The notes beneath the pieces were generated by a model. It ran no database searches, was not told the DNA's origin, and saw nothing but the letters and a program-made list of their open reading frames with translations. 64,000 nt of DNA from Sulfurospirillum sp036802865. GTDB lineage: Bacteria > Campylobacterota > Campylobacteria > Campylobacterales > Sulfurospirillaceae. The translations under genes were made by a program, and so were the position numbers. The stretch is taken from NCBI RefSeq assembly GCF_036802865.1, contig NZ_DAIRVK010000001.1, positions 124,001 to 188,000 on the forward strand. Reading direction: 5' to 3'. Shown one piece after another: positions 1 through 6,744 of this stretch. Position 1 is the stretch's first letter; the number at the start of each line of letters is the position of its first letter.

Positions 1-82
1 CTTCCGTACTCATTTCGCTAAAATCAGCTTTAGCGTACAGTGTAGTCAGTATGATCAAACAGGCAAAAAGAATTTTTAGCAT
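1..82 (-). CDS. N-terminus of small exported protein (cut by window edge)
   Basis: Only the first 27 codons are in the window. They begin MLKILFACLIILTTLYAKAD, a typical Sec signal peptide with probable cleavage after YAKA, followed by DFSEMSTE. The start lies 2 bases downstream of the stop of the lipoprotein gene, so it is probably the last or next gene of the Mla-type operon. The stretch FSEMSTE resembles the start of the small DUF1104 exported proteins common in Campylobacterota, but that is a guess from a few residues. Function unknown. Confidence 0.6.
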   Translation of the reverse strand, partial: MLKILFACLIILTTLYAKADFSEMSTE

Positions 83-84
83 TG

Positions 85-681
85 TTATTTACGAACCTCG
101 TTGATCCAAATGGAAAGACTTTTAATGACTTCTGCGGTTGCGGTATTAAAAGCTTCGGCAACTCCTTCGGCACCATTCGTGTTCGTAACATCTTTTTTGG
201 AAGCGATCTTTATACTTCCTATCACTTCACCACTTTTAATCTCAACGACTCTAAAACGAAGGCTAACATGAACATAAGATGTGCCATTTTCTCTGAAAAC
301 CTCTTCAAAGTTCTGAAGTATGGGTTCTAGCACTAGATTATTGGATGCCATGGAAGTGCCTGACACAACAGAGTCAAAATGGTGTTGATCTTGCAGTGCT
401 TCGGTAATAAGGTGTTGCAGTTTTAAAGGAGGTGTTTCACTCCATGTCCCGTATTTGTAAGGTTGCATAGCACCATCTTTTTTATATAAAATAGATCTCG
501 TATTGAGTCCACTGGGTGAATCAATATAGGCTACTTTGATAACATCTTGGTTGTGGACACTAAAATGCTCTAAGTTAAGCATGGGCTCTAAGGTGTAATT
601 GTAAGGCTTGAGGGTTGTTTCTTTAACGCTACAACCACTTAAAAATAAGAGTGCGGTAAGGGCTAAAAGTAGGTTTTTCAT
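85..681 (-). CDS. ABC-type transport auxiliary lipoprotein of the Mla-like operon
   Basis: A 198-residue lipoprotein. The start MKNLLLALTALLFLSGCS gives a signal peptide ending in a lipobox (LSGC, acylated Cys about residue 17). I chose this ATG over an upstream in-frame one because AAGGAAAG precedes it and the longer form would run into mlaD. The family (PqiC/ABC-type transport auxiliary lipoprotein) anchors MCE complexes in the outer membrane side of the periplasm. It follows mlaD by 10 bases, so it is probably co-transcribed and part of the same lipid-trafficking complex. The family call rests on context and general look rather than a diagnostic motif. Confidence 0.8.
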   Translation of the reverse strand: MKNLLLALTALLFLSGCSVKETTLKPYNYTLEPMLNLEHFSVHNQDVIKVAYIDSPSGLNTRSILYKKDGAMQPYKYGTWSETPPLKLQHLITEALQDQHHFDSVVSGTSMASNNLVLEPILQNFEEVFRENGTSYVHVSLRFRVVEIKSGEVIGSIKIASKKDVTNTNGAEGVAEAFNTATAEVIKSLSIWINEVRK

Positions 682-691
682 TGTCTTTCCT

Positions 692-1645
692 TTATCGTTC
701 ATTTGGAGCAGGTTTGATGGTCTCTTCTTTGAAGAGGATATCACTCGGGCTATCTTTGAGGTTCGTAACCAAATCTTTGGTTTCATTGACAAGTACGTGT
801 AATTCTTGAAGTGTTTGTTGAAGAGGCATTAAATTTTCTTTCACTAAAATATCGACATCAAATGAGCCTTTGTCAATCTTTCGATTAAGACCTCCCATAA
901 CAGTCGTGACATTTAAAGCTGCTTCTCGTACTTTATTCATAGTATCAACACCTGTATTATCAACTGCTGAGGTAAAAGAATATGACATTTCTTTGATACC
1001 ACTAGCGGCAGCAGTTGCTTCTTTGAGCAATTGATTAATTTCTTTATTATGGGCTTCGATATTTGCTAATGTTCGTTGTGTAGATTCTGCAATTTTTGCG
1101 CTATTTTCAATAATAATTTCAAGATTTTTAACATTTTTATCGCTCATAATACTTTCAGCTCGCTCAAAAATCATCTCAGCTTTAGTACTTAATGATGTTA
1201 TCGTTTTATCGAGTCTTGAAAAAGTAGATGGACGCGAATAAATAATGCCGTATTCTTCCATTTTACCGCTAGTTTTGAGATCTTTTGCATCATTCGTACC
1301 GCCTTGGAGTTGAATAAAACTAAGCCCTGTAATACCTTGTGCTTCAATAACGGCATAAGTGTCTTCTTTGATGGGGGAATTATCTTGAACGCGAATGGTC
1401 ACTAAGACCTCTTCTGCATTTTTTGGATTGATGGTAATGGTTCGTACTTCTCCAATTTGAACACCACGAAGCTTGACAGGGGCTTTTTCGTTTAGTCCTG
1501 AGACAGACTCTTTGGTAGCAACTCTATAAAATTTAAACGTTCCTTCGTCGGAATAATTTCCAAGCCAAAGAATTGAAAAAACACCTCCGATGAGCAATAC
1601 AAAAATAAATGCACCTACTAAAATATAACTCAGTCTATTTTCCAT
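692..1645 (-). CDS. mlaD: MlaD-family MCE-domain protein
   Basis: 317 residues. One N-terminal membrane helix (about residues 7-29) is followed by a single MCE domain (about 38-115, with the segment PVKLRGVQIGEV typical of the family) and a long helical, coiled-coil-prone tail. MCE proteins form hexameric rings in the periplasm that hold phospholipid during transport between inner and outer membranes. It is the periplasmic subunit encoded directly after the ATPase (7-base gap). The tail is longer than in E. coli MlaD (about 180 residues in total), resembling the MCE proteins of plants and actinobacteria in architecture. Substrate is inferred from family only. Confidence 0.9.
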   Translation of the reverse strand: MENRLSYILVGAFIFVLLIGGVFSILWLGNYSDEGTFKFYRVATKESVSGLNEKAPVKLRGVQIGEVRTITINPKNAEEVLVTIRVQDNSPIKEDTYAVIEAQGITGLSFIQLQGGTNDAKDLKTSGKMEEYGIIYSRPSTFSRLDKTITSLSTKAEMIFERAESIMSDKNVKNLEIIIENSAKIAESTQRTLANIEAHNKEINQLLKEATAAASGIKEMSYSFTSAVDNTGVDTMNKVREAALNVTTVMGGLNRKIDKGSFDVDILVKENLMPLQQTLQELHVLVNETKDLVTNLKDSPSDILFKEETIKPAPNER

Positions 1646-1652
1646 TTTGGCC

Positions 1653-2387
1653 TCAACTTAAAAATTTTTTCAACTCATCGTTGGTTGTTTGTTTTAAAAG
1701 CTCCATAGTGCCTTCAAACAGTACAATTTTGTTCCCTAAAATCACAAAACGATCTAATACATTTGCAATCGTATCTTTATCGTGTGTCACCATAACCACG
1801 GTAATACCCAATGTATCGCGAAGGGTGAGAATAAGCTCGTCAAAAGCCCTCGCACTTTGTGGATCAAGCCCCGAGGTGGGTTCATCCAAAAAAAGTAGCT
1901 TAGGATCGAGGGCAAGGGCGCGTGCCAAGCCTGCTCTTTTTTTCATACCACCGCTAAGCTCAGAAGGGTACATATTCGCAACTTTAGGAGGAAGCCCTAC
2001 CATTGAGAGTTTCATCAAAGCTGATTCTTCTATCAGCCAATCCGGTAGATCTGTGTACTCACGCATTGCAATGGTGACATTTTCTAAAATGGTTAAAGAG
2101 GTAAACAGAGCGCCAAATTGAAATAACACTCCCCATTTTTGTCTGAGCTTTTGTGCCATTTTCGATGAAGCAGTCTGTACGTCAGTTCCTAAAATAAGCA
2201 TTTGTCCCGCACGGGTTTTTTGGAGCATAATCATTTCACGAAGCAGGGTTGTTTTCCCACTACCACTGCCGCCTAAAAGACCAAAAATTTCACCTTTTTG
2301 GATTTTAAAATTAATACCATCATGGATAACATTTCTGCCAAAAGTAGTAACGATATTTTTTGCTTCAATAATGACGTGATTTTTCAT
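1653..2387 (-). CDS. mlaF: Mla-type ABC transporter ATP-binding protein
   Basis: 244 residues with a complete ABC ATPase set: Walker A GGSGSGKT (about residue 40), signature LSGGM, Walker B LLFLDEPTSGLDP and a switch His in VMVTHD. I use the start MKNHVIIEAKN, whose ATG overlaps the stop of the permease gene by four bases (ATGA), which favours translational coupling. An in-frame upstream start would lengthen the overlap without need. It powers the MlaE-type permease encoded just upstream. The combination with MlaE and MlaD neighbours assigns it to the MlaF group rather than to generic importers. Confidence 0.92.
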   Translation of the reverse strand: MKNHVIIEAKNIVTTFGRNVIHDGINFKIQKGEIFGLLGGSGSGKTTLLREMIMLQKTRAGQMLILGTDVQTASSKMAQKLRQKWGVLFQFGALFTSLTILENVTIAMREYTDLPDWLIEESALMKLSMVGLPPKVANMYPSELSGGMKKRAGLARALALDPKLLFLDEPTSGLDPQSARAFDELILTLRDTLGITVVMVTHDKDTIANVLDRFVILGNKIVLFEGTMELLKQTTNDELKKFLS

Positions 2388-3514
2388 AAGCCCATCTCCG
2401 TAAGAAGTACAGAGATAATGGCATCTACGGCGATGACCCAAAAAATAGCATTGACAACACTGATTGTTGTGTATTTCCCAACACTCTCGGTACTACTATC
2501 AATCTGAAAACCACGAAAACAGCCGATGGTAGCAATGATACAGCCAAAAATAGGTGCTTTAATCAACCCTATGATGAGATGTTTAAGCGCTACTGTTTGT
2601 TTAATCCTGTCAATAAACTCAACAAAACTTACATCCAGTTTTGTTGTAGCGATAACCATGCCACCAAAAACAGAGATAATATCTGCAAAAAAGACCAAAA
2701 GAGGTAAAGAGATAATAAGTGCAAACAAACGAGGCAGGACTAAAAAATTCCATGGAGAAAAGCCCATAGAACTCATAGCATCGACTTCATCAGTTATTTT
2801 CATAACACCAATTTGTGCAGCATAGGCAGAAGCACTTCGTCCCGCGATAACGATAGCTGTCAAAAGAGGAGCCAGTTCGCGCACAGCCGAGATTGTAACC
2901 ATCTCAACAATAAAAATATTAGCACCAAATTTTTCAAGTTGTGTTGCCCCTTGATACGCAATAACGATACCAATCAAAAAAGAGGTGAGTAAAATAATGG
3001 GAAGTGCCCCAGCACCACTTTGTTCGATATGATAAAGCGTTGCTTTAAGGCGAATGGTAAAAGGTTTAAAAAAAGCAGCTATAACAAAATGCGTTAGCTC
3101 TCCTGTAAACGCAAAGAAAGAAGAGAGAGTTTTATAGCCTTCAAATAGATCTTTCCCAACATTTTCAAGAAATGAGAGGATAAAAAGTTCTTTTTTTTCT
3201 TCAACTTTTTCTTTGGGATAATGCAGTTCGCAAATACTGAGAAGTTTTTCTAAAGATTCACTTGCTCCTATTTTAAAGATGGAGCAGCCTTGTGCTTCAA
3301 GTTTTTTAGTATGATGCAAAATTAGCATAATTCCATGTGTGTCAAAATCTGTGATTCCTGAAAGATCAAATGTGTAGCTTGCTTTGGGTTTGCACGTAAG
3401 AGTGCTGAATGCAAGGTCTAGTTTTTGAATCGATTCTTTAACCCAAACACCCTGCAATGAAACACTAAAACCTTCGTACGTTTGTGTTACATCCAGTGAG
3501 GGGAGTTTTTTCAT
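2384..3514 (-). CDS. mlaE: STAS-MlaE fusion permease of the lipid transporter
   Basis: 376 residues. The N-terminal about 100 residues form a STAS-like domain (FDLSGITDFDTHGIMLI resembles the anti-sigma antagonist fold), followed by an MlaE permease domain (about 130-376) with five or so membrane helices and the conserved region around ELAPLLTAIVIAGR. In E. coli the STAS protein MlaB is separate. Here it is fused to the permease, so one polypeptide probably does both jobs: lipid translocation and control of the ATPase. First gene of the operon, read from a divergent promoter region shared with msrA. Confidence 0.92.
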   Translation of the reverse strand: MKKLPSLDVTQTYEGFSVSLQGVWVKESIQKLDLAFSTLTCKPKASYTFDLSGITDFDTHGIMLILHHTKKLEAQGCSIFKIGASESLEKLLSICELHYPKEKVEEKKELFILSFLENVGKDLFEGYKTLSSFFAFTGELTHFVIAAFFKPFTIRLKATLYHIEQSGAGALPIILLTSFLIGIVIAYQGATQLEKFGANIFIVEMVTISAVRELAPLLTAIVIAGRSASAYAAQIGVMKITDEVDAMSSMGFSPWNFLVLPRLFALIISLPLLVFFADIISVFGGMVIATTKLDVSFVEFIDRIKQTVALKHLIIGLIKAPIFGCIIATIGCFRGFQIDSSTESVGKYTTISVVNAIFWVIAVDAIISVLLTEMGL

Positions 3515-3539
3515 GAAAGGACACCCTAATTTTTTGTTT

Positions 3540-3545
3540 ATTATA
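3540..3545 (-). promoter_or_regulatory. Candidate -10 of the Mla operon promoter
   Basis: On the minus strand this reads TATAAT preceded by TGT, an extended -10 of the kind common in Campylobacterota. It lies 26 bases upstream of the mlaE start codon. No clear -35 is seen. It diverges from the msrA promoter about 50 bases away. Confidence 0.55.
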
Positions 3546-3596
3546 ACATAATTAGATTACTCAAAATGGCATAGAGTGGGTTTTGTCTTGGCATGT

Positions 3597-3602
3597 TATA
3601 AT
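3597..3602 (+). promoter_or_regulatory. Candidate -10 of the msrA promoter
   Basis: TATAAT preceded by TGT, 22 bases before the chosen msrA start. It lies downstream of an earlier in-frame ATG at 3583, so that earlier codon would not be on the transcript. This supports the start at 3625. Confidence 0.6.
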
Positions 3603-3624
3603 CTTACAAAAGAAGGAGTCGTCT

Positions 3625-4224
3625 ATGCAAAAAATGCTCTTTTTAATTCTCATTTTATTGAGTGTTATGACTCACGCTAGTTCAAAGGAGGTATCTATGA
3701 AGTATGAAGTTGCAACAGTGGGTGGAGGTTGTTTTTGGTGCTTAGAAGCGGTTTTTGAAGAAACGCGAGGCGTTTTAGATGTTATCAATGGCTATGCCGG
3801 AGGGACTGTTTCCAATCCAACGTATGAGCAAGTGTGTAGTGGTGTAACCGGTCATGCTGAGGTAGTACAAATTACGTTTGATCCTACAATAATCTCTTAC
3901 GATGAAATTTTGAAAATCTTTTGGCTCATCCATGATCCCACAACACTGAATCGCCAAGGAAATGATGTTGGAACACAGTATCGCTCTATTGTTTTTTACC
4001 ACGATGAACATCAAAAAGAACAAGCAAAAGCTTCCATTAAAGCATTTTCTAACAAGTTTACAAAACCGATTGTGACAGAAGTAACACCTTTGGAAGAATT
4101 TTATAAAGCGGAAGCATACCATCAAGACTATTTTAAAAATAACCCCAATCAGGGCTATTGTGTTTTTGTTGTTTCGCCTAAAGTAAGTCATTTTAAACAA
4201 GAATATAAGGATTTGGTCAAGTAG
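3625..4224 (+). CDS. msrA: Peptide-methionine (S)-S-oxide reductase MsrA, with signal peptide
   Basis: 199 residues. MsrA reduces methionine-S-sulfoxide in proteins. The catalytic motif GCFWCLE sits around residues 35-41. Residues 1-18 (ending in SVMTHA) look like a Sec signal peptide, which would place the enzyme in the periplasm. The start is supported by AAGGAG and by the promoter at 3597. A second in-frame ATG at 3697 (codon 25) is preceded by an excellent ribosome binding site, AAAGGAGGT, and would give a leaderless cytoplasmic form. A His/Tyr-rich C-terminal half and the length fit the family. Confidence 0.95.
   Translation: MQKMLFLILILLSVMTHASSKEVSMKYEVATVGGGCFWCLEAVFEETRGVLDVINGYAGGTVSNPTYEQVCSGVTGHAEVVQITFDPTIISYDEILKIFWLIHDPTTLNRQGNDVGTQYRSIVFYHDEHQKEQAKASIKAFSNKFTKPIVTEVTPLEEFYKAEAYHQDYFKNNPNQGYCVFVVSPKVSHFKQEYKDLVK
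3684..3699 (+). promoter_or_regulatory. Internal ribosome binding site and alternative msrA start
   Basis: AAAGGAGGT followed by four bases and ATG (3697) lies inside the msrA reading frame, exactly after the signal peptide. This match to anti-SD is stronger than that of the upstream start (AAGGAG at 3612-3617). Initiation here would yield MKYEVATVGGG..., the usual N-terminus of cytoplasmic MsrA. Confidence 0.5.
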
Positions 4225-4234
4225 CCAAATCCTT
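4207..4234. terminator. Hairpin between convergent msrA and marC
   Basis: A perfect 10-bp stem, AAGGATTTGG (4207-4216) with CCAAATCCTT (4225-4234), has an 8-base loop that contains the msrA stop codon. No T-run follows on either strand, so its efficiency as an intrinsic terminator is uncertain. It is the only structure between the two convergent genes. Confidence 0.5.
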
Positions 4235-4246
4235 TAGATGAAAAGC

Positions 4247-4852
4247 TTAAAAAGTATGGATAAGTCCTCGTATGCCATCGATAAACATTTGAACGGACAT
4301 CATTAAAAGAAGCATTCCCATCAGACGTTCAAGGGCGGAAAGTCCTTTTTCACGAAGAAGTTTATACAGCATAGGGGAAAGGTACATAATGAGTGCTGAG
4401 ATAAACCACGCTAAAAGCAAAGCTATAAAAAGTTTTCCTATAGAATCTGAGTTAGATTTGCTGAGTACTAAAAGCGTTGCGAGTGTTGAGGGGCCTGCAA
4501 TAAGTGGCATTGCGATAGGAACCATAAAAGGCTCTTTAGAGGTACCATAAAGTCCACTACTGCCTTCTTCTCCCGGGAAAATCATCTTGATGCCAATCAC
4601 AAAAAAAATCACAGCACCAGCAATACGAACAGATTCTGTCTCCAGATGGAAAATGTTTAAAAAAAGCTCTCCTCCAAAGAGGAAGAGCATTAAAATACCA
4701 AGACCAAAAAGCATTTCACGGATAATAACAATTTTTTTTCGTTGCATCTCCACATCTTTGAGAATAGTGAGAATGACGGGAACTGCTCCAAAAGGATCAA
4801 TCACAAAAAATAAAAGAATTGCCGTTGAAACAATAGAAAAATCAGCATTCAT
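4247..4852 (-). CDS. MarC family integral membrane protein
   Basis: 201 residues with six predicted membrane helices and the family landmarks VIDPFGAVPV near the N-terminus and PLIAGPSTLATLLVL in the middle. MarC/UPF0056 proteins are inner membrane proteins of uncertain transport function. The old link to multiple antibiotic resistance was withdrawn for E. coli MarC. It lies 12 bases downstream of a chemoreceptor gene on the same strand and may be co-transcribed with it, although no functional link is evident. Confidence 0.9.
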   Translation of the reverse strand: MNADFSIVSTAILLFFVIDPFGAVPVILTILKDVEMQRKKIVIIREMLFGLGILMLFLFGGELFLNIFHLETESVRIAGAVIFFVIGIKMIFPGEEGSSGLYGTSKEPFMVPIAMPLIAGPSTLATLLVLSKSNSDSIGKLFIALLLAWFISALIMYLSPMLYKLLREKGLSALERLMGMLLLMMSVQMFIDGIRGLIHTF

Positions 4853-4864
4853 CCCTAAAACCTA

Positions 4865-6556
4865 TCAAGTTCTAAACTCAGAAAGTTTAAGGTTGAGCGT
4901 TTCAGTCATACGACTAAGGTGTTCTGCCGCACTTGCGATCTCCTCAACGCTTCTGGCATTTTGAGAAGAGATGTCATTGATTTGAGAAACATCATTCATC
5001 ATAGACTCGATATCAGAACCTGTTTTGAGATAATTCTCAGCGGTTTTATCAGAAACTTTGGTTGCATTGCCCATAACATGGAACATATTGTTAATTTTTA
5101 TTTCGACCTCACTCGCTGTTGTTGCGAGAGATTCTACTTTTTTAGAATTGGATGTCATTTGATCACTGCTGTCCGCAATCGCTTGAACGATGACGTTAAT
5201 GGTGGCATTGATTTCTTGGAGACTTTTTTGAGTGCGTTCCGCAAGTTTTCGCACTTCATCAGCAACAACGGCAAAACCTCGTCCATGCTCACCCGCTCGT
5301 GCTGCTTCAATGGCAGCATTAAGTGCCAAAAGATTGGTTTGGTCAGCAATATCACCGATGACTACCAAGATATCTTTGACTTGATTGGCGTCAGAACTGA
5401 GTTGTTGTACACGGTGTGCAAGTTCAATTTCGGTTGATGCACTGCTTTGAATGTCTTTGGTAAGTTCAAGTATGGCGCTGTTGGCGTCTTTAAGAAAATC
5501 ATTTGCTTTAAGGAGCTCTTCTTTACCTGATTTTGCCTCTCCCATACCTGTTGTCATTTCGTTTTTAAGTGTTGTTGCTTTAGCAGTAGTATTGCCCACA
5601 ATTTGCATCGATGTTTCAACGGCGCGTCCAACTTCCAAAGAAGTGGAAGAGAGTTCATGTGAAATAGAGGAATTTTCATTGGAGAGATTTTTTGCCTCAC
5701 TGATAAGAATACGAACTTTTTCAATAAAACGGTTGATACTATTACTTGCTTGAGCAATTTCATCCGTTCCAACTACTTCAAGTTTACGTGTTAAGTCACC
5801 ATCTCCACTGGAGAGATTATCGGCTTTGTTGATAAGATCATTTAAGGGATTGGAAATGGTTTTTTTAATTATAATCATTGTTGCACCAATGCTCAGAATA
5901 ACGAGTATAAACGAGATAATTAAGAAAGAACGAATTTGAGAAGCAACATTGTCTGAAATCTGCGTTTTAAGCTTCCCAACTTCCGCTTCTACATTGTCAA
6001 CATAAATACCTGTTCCCAATGTCCATTTATAGGGTTCAAATGGGGCTGAATACGCAAATTTTAAGAAGGGTTGTCCGTCTTTAACTTTTGGGAAAAAGTA
6101 TTTCACAAGTCCTCCTCCTTTTTGGGAAATCTCTATGAGTTCTTTGACAAAAAAGACTCCGTTAGCATCTTTGAGGGTACTCAAGTTTTTACCTTGGAGT
6201 GATTTATTGGTTGGAAGCATAACATTGGTTCCATCTGACTCATAGATAAAAAGGTAACCACTTTTGTCATCAAAAAAACGTAGCCCATCAAGCTGTGCCA
6301 CAATAATTTCTTTGATTTTGTCGTCCGTTGTACCTTTGGCTTTTTCTGTTTTATAGATTGTATTCGCACTTTGTTGCATTATTTCTATGATGGTTTTAAG
6401 TTCATTTTCGTAAAAACCATAGGCACTTTTTTCATAGTCTCTCACAAACATTCCTGCATTGTTTTTGGTATTTGTGTATGAAATACCAATTAAACAACCG
6501 CCCAAAACAACGAGGGATAGAATGAGAGAGATTAAAATTCGCGTTGAAATTTTCAT
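4865..6556 (-). CDS. Methyl-accepting chemotaxis protein with single Cache domain (copy A)
   Basis: 563 residues. TM1 is at about 7-27, a periplasmic single Cache (sCache_2-like) ligand domain at about 28-205 (FFDDKSGYLFIY and GTGIYVDNV are typical), TM2 at about 207-230, HAMP at about 230-283, then the cytoplasmic signalling hairpin whose tip contains EAARAGEHGRGFAVVADEVR. It senses a small ligand in the periplasm and signals through CheW/CheA. It is paralogous along its whole length to the gene just upstream (6745-8436). No C-terminal CheR-docking pentapeptide is seen (it ends KLSEFRT). Ligand not predictable from sequence alone; sCache_2 receptors often bind small carboxylates. Confidence 0.93.
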   Translation of the reverse strand: MKISTRILISLILSLVVLGGCLIGISYTNTKNNAGMFVRDYEKSAYGFYENELKTIIEIMQQSANTIYKTEKAKGTTDDKIKEIIVAQLDGLRFFDDKSGYLFIYESDGTNVMLPTNKSLQGKNLSTLKDANGVFFVKELIEISQKGGGLVKYFFPKVKDGQPFLKFAYSAPFEPYKWTLGTGIYVDNVEAEVGKLKTQISDNVASQIRSFLIISFILVILSIGATMIIIKKTISNPLNDLINKADNLSSGDGDLTRKLEVVGTDEIAQASNSINRFIEKVRILISEAKNLSNENSSISHELSSTSLEVGRAVETSMQIVGNTTAKATTLKNEMTTGMGEAKSGKEELLKANDFLKDANSAILELTKDIQSSASTEIELAHRVQQLSSDANQVKDILVVIGDIADQTNLLALNAAIEAARAGEHGRGFAVVADEVRKLAERTQKSLQEINATINVIVQAIADSSDQMTSNSKKVESLATTASEVEIKINNMFHVMGNATKVSDKTAENYLKTGSDIESMMNDVSQINDISSQNARSVEEIASAAEHLSRMTETLNLKLSEFRT

Positions 6557-6584
6557 TTTTTCTCCTTTAAAGCTATAGGCATTG

Positions 6585-6590
6585 ATTGTA
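6585..6590 (-). promoter_or_regulatory. Candidate -10 for chemoreceptor copy A
   Basis: On the minus strand this is TACAAT preceded by TTGTGT, giving the extended form TGTTACAAT. The same TTTGTGTTACAAT block stands before copy B (8482-8487), so the promoter was duplicated with the gene. Confidence 0.5.
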
Positions 6591-6700
6591 ACACAAAATA
6601 TAATTTATATTTATTAAAATCATGAGGAATAAAAAAGACTAAAATGAGGAGTGATCAAAAAAGAAACATTGTTTTCGAGAAGTGGTTATGACGTCATTGT

Positions 6701-6732
6701 GTAAAGATTTGGCGTTTATACCAAATCTTTAC
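6701..6732. terminator. Hairpin after chemoreceptor copy B
   Basis: A perfect 12-bp stem, GTAAAGATTTGG (6701-6712) with CCAAATCTTTAC (6721-6732), has an 8-base loop and sits 12 bases past the stop of the gene at 6745-8436. No T-run follows. The core GATTTGG/CCAAATC is the same as in the hairpin at 4207-4234. Confidence 0.5.
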
Positions 6733-6744
6733 ATGCAAAGCCAG

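Noticed and set aside
82..330. 82-codon plus-strand open frame
   Set aside because: Lies wholly antisense to the lipoprotein gene, which has a signal peptide, lipobox and ribosome binding site; no start signal of its own.
1609..2121. 170-codon plus-strand open frame
   Set aside because: Antisense to the MlaF ATPase gene, whose Walker and signature motifs are intact. Its Ser-rich composition is that of a shadow frame.
3583..3624. Upstream in-frame ATG for msrA
   Set aside because: The best -10 element (3597-3602) lies downstream of it, and the real ribosome binding site and signal peptide begin at 3612-3625.
4919..5437. 172-codon plus-strand open frame
   Set aside because: Antisense to the conserved signalling tip of a chemoreceptor. 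A similar shadow occurs opposite the same region of the paralogue (6958-7275), as expected for codon-level mirroring and not for a gene.
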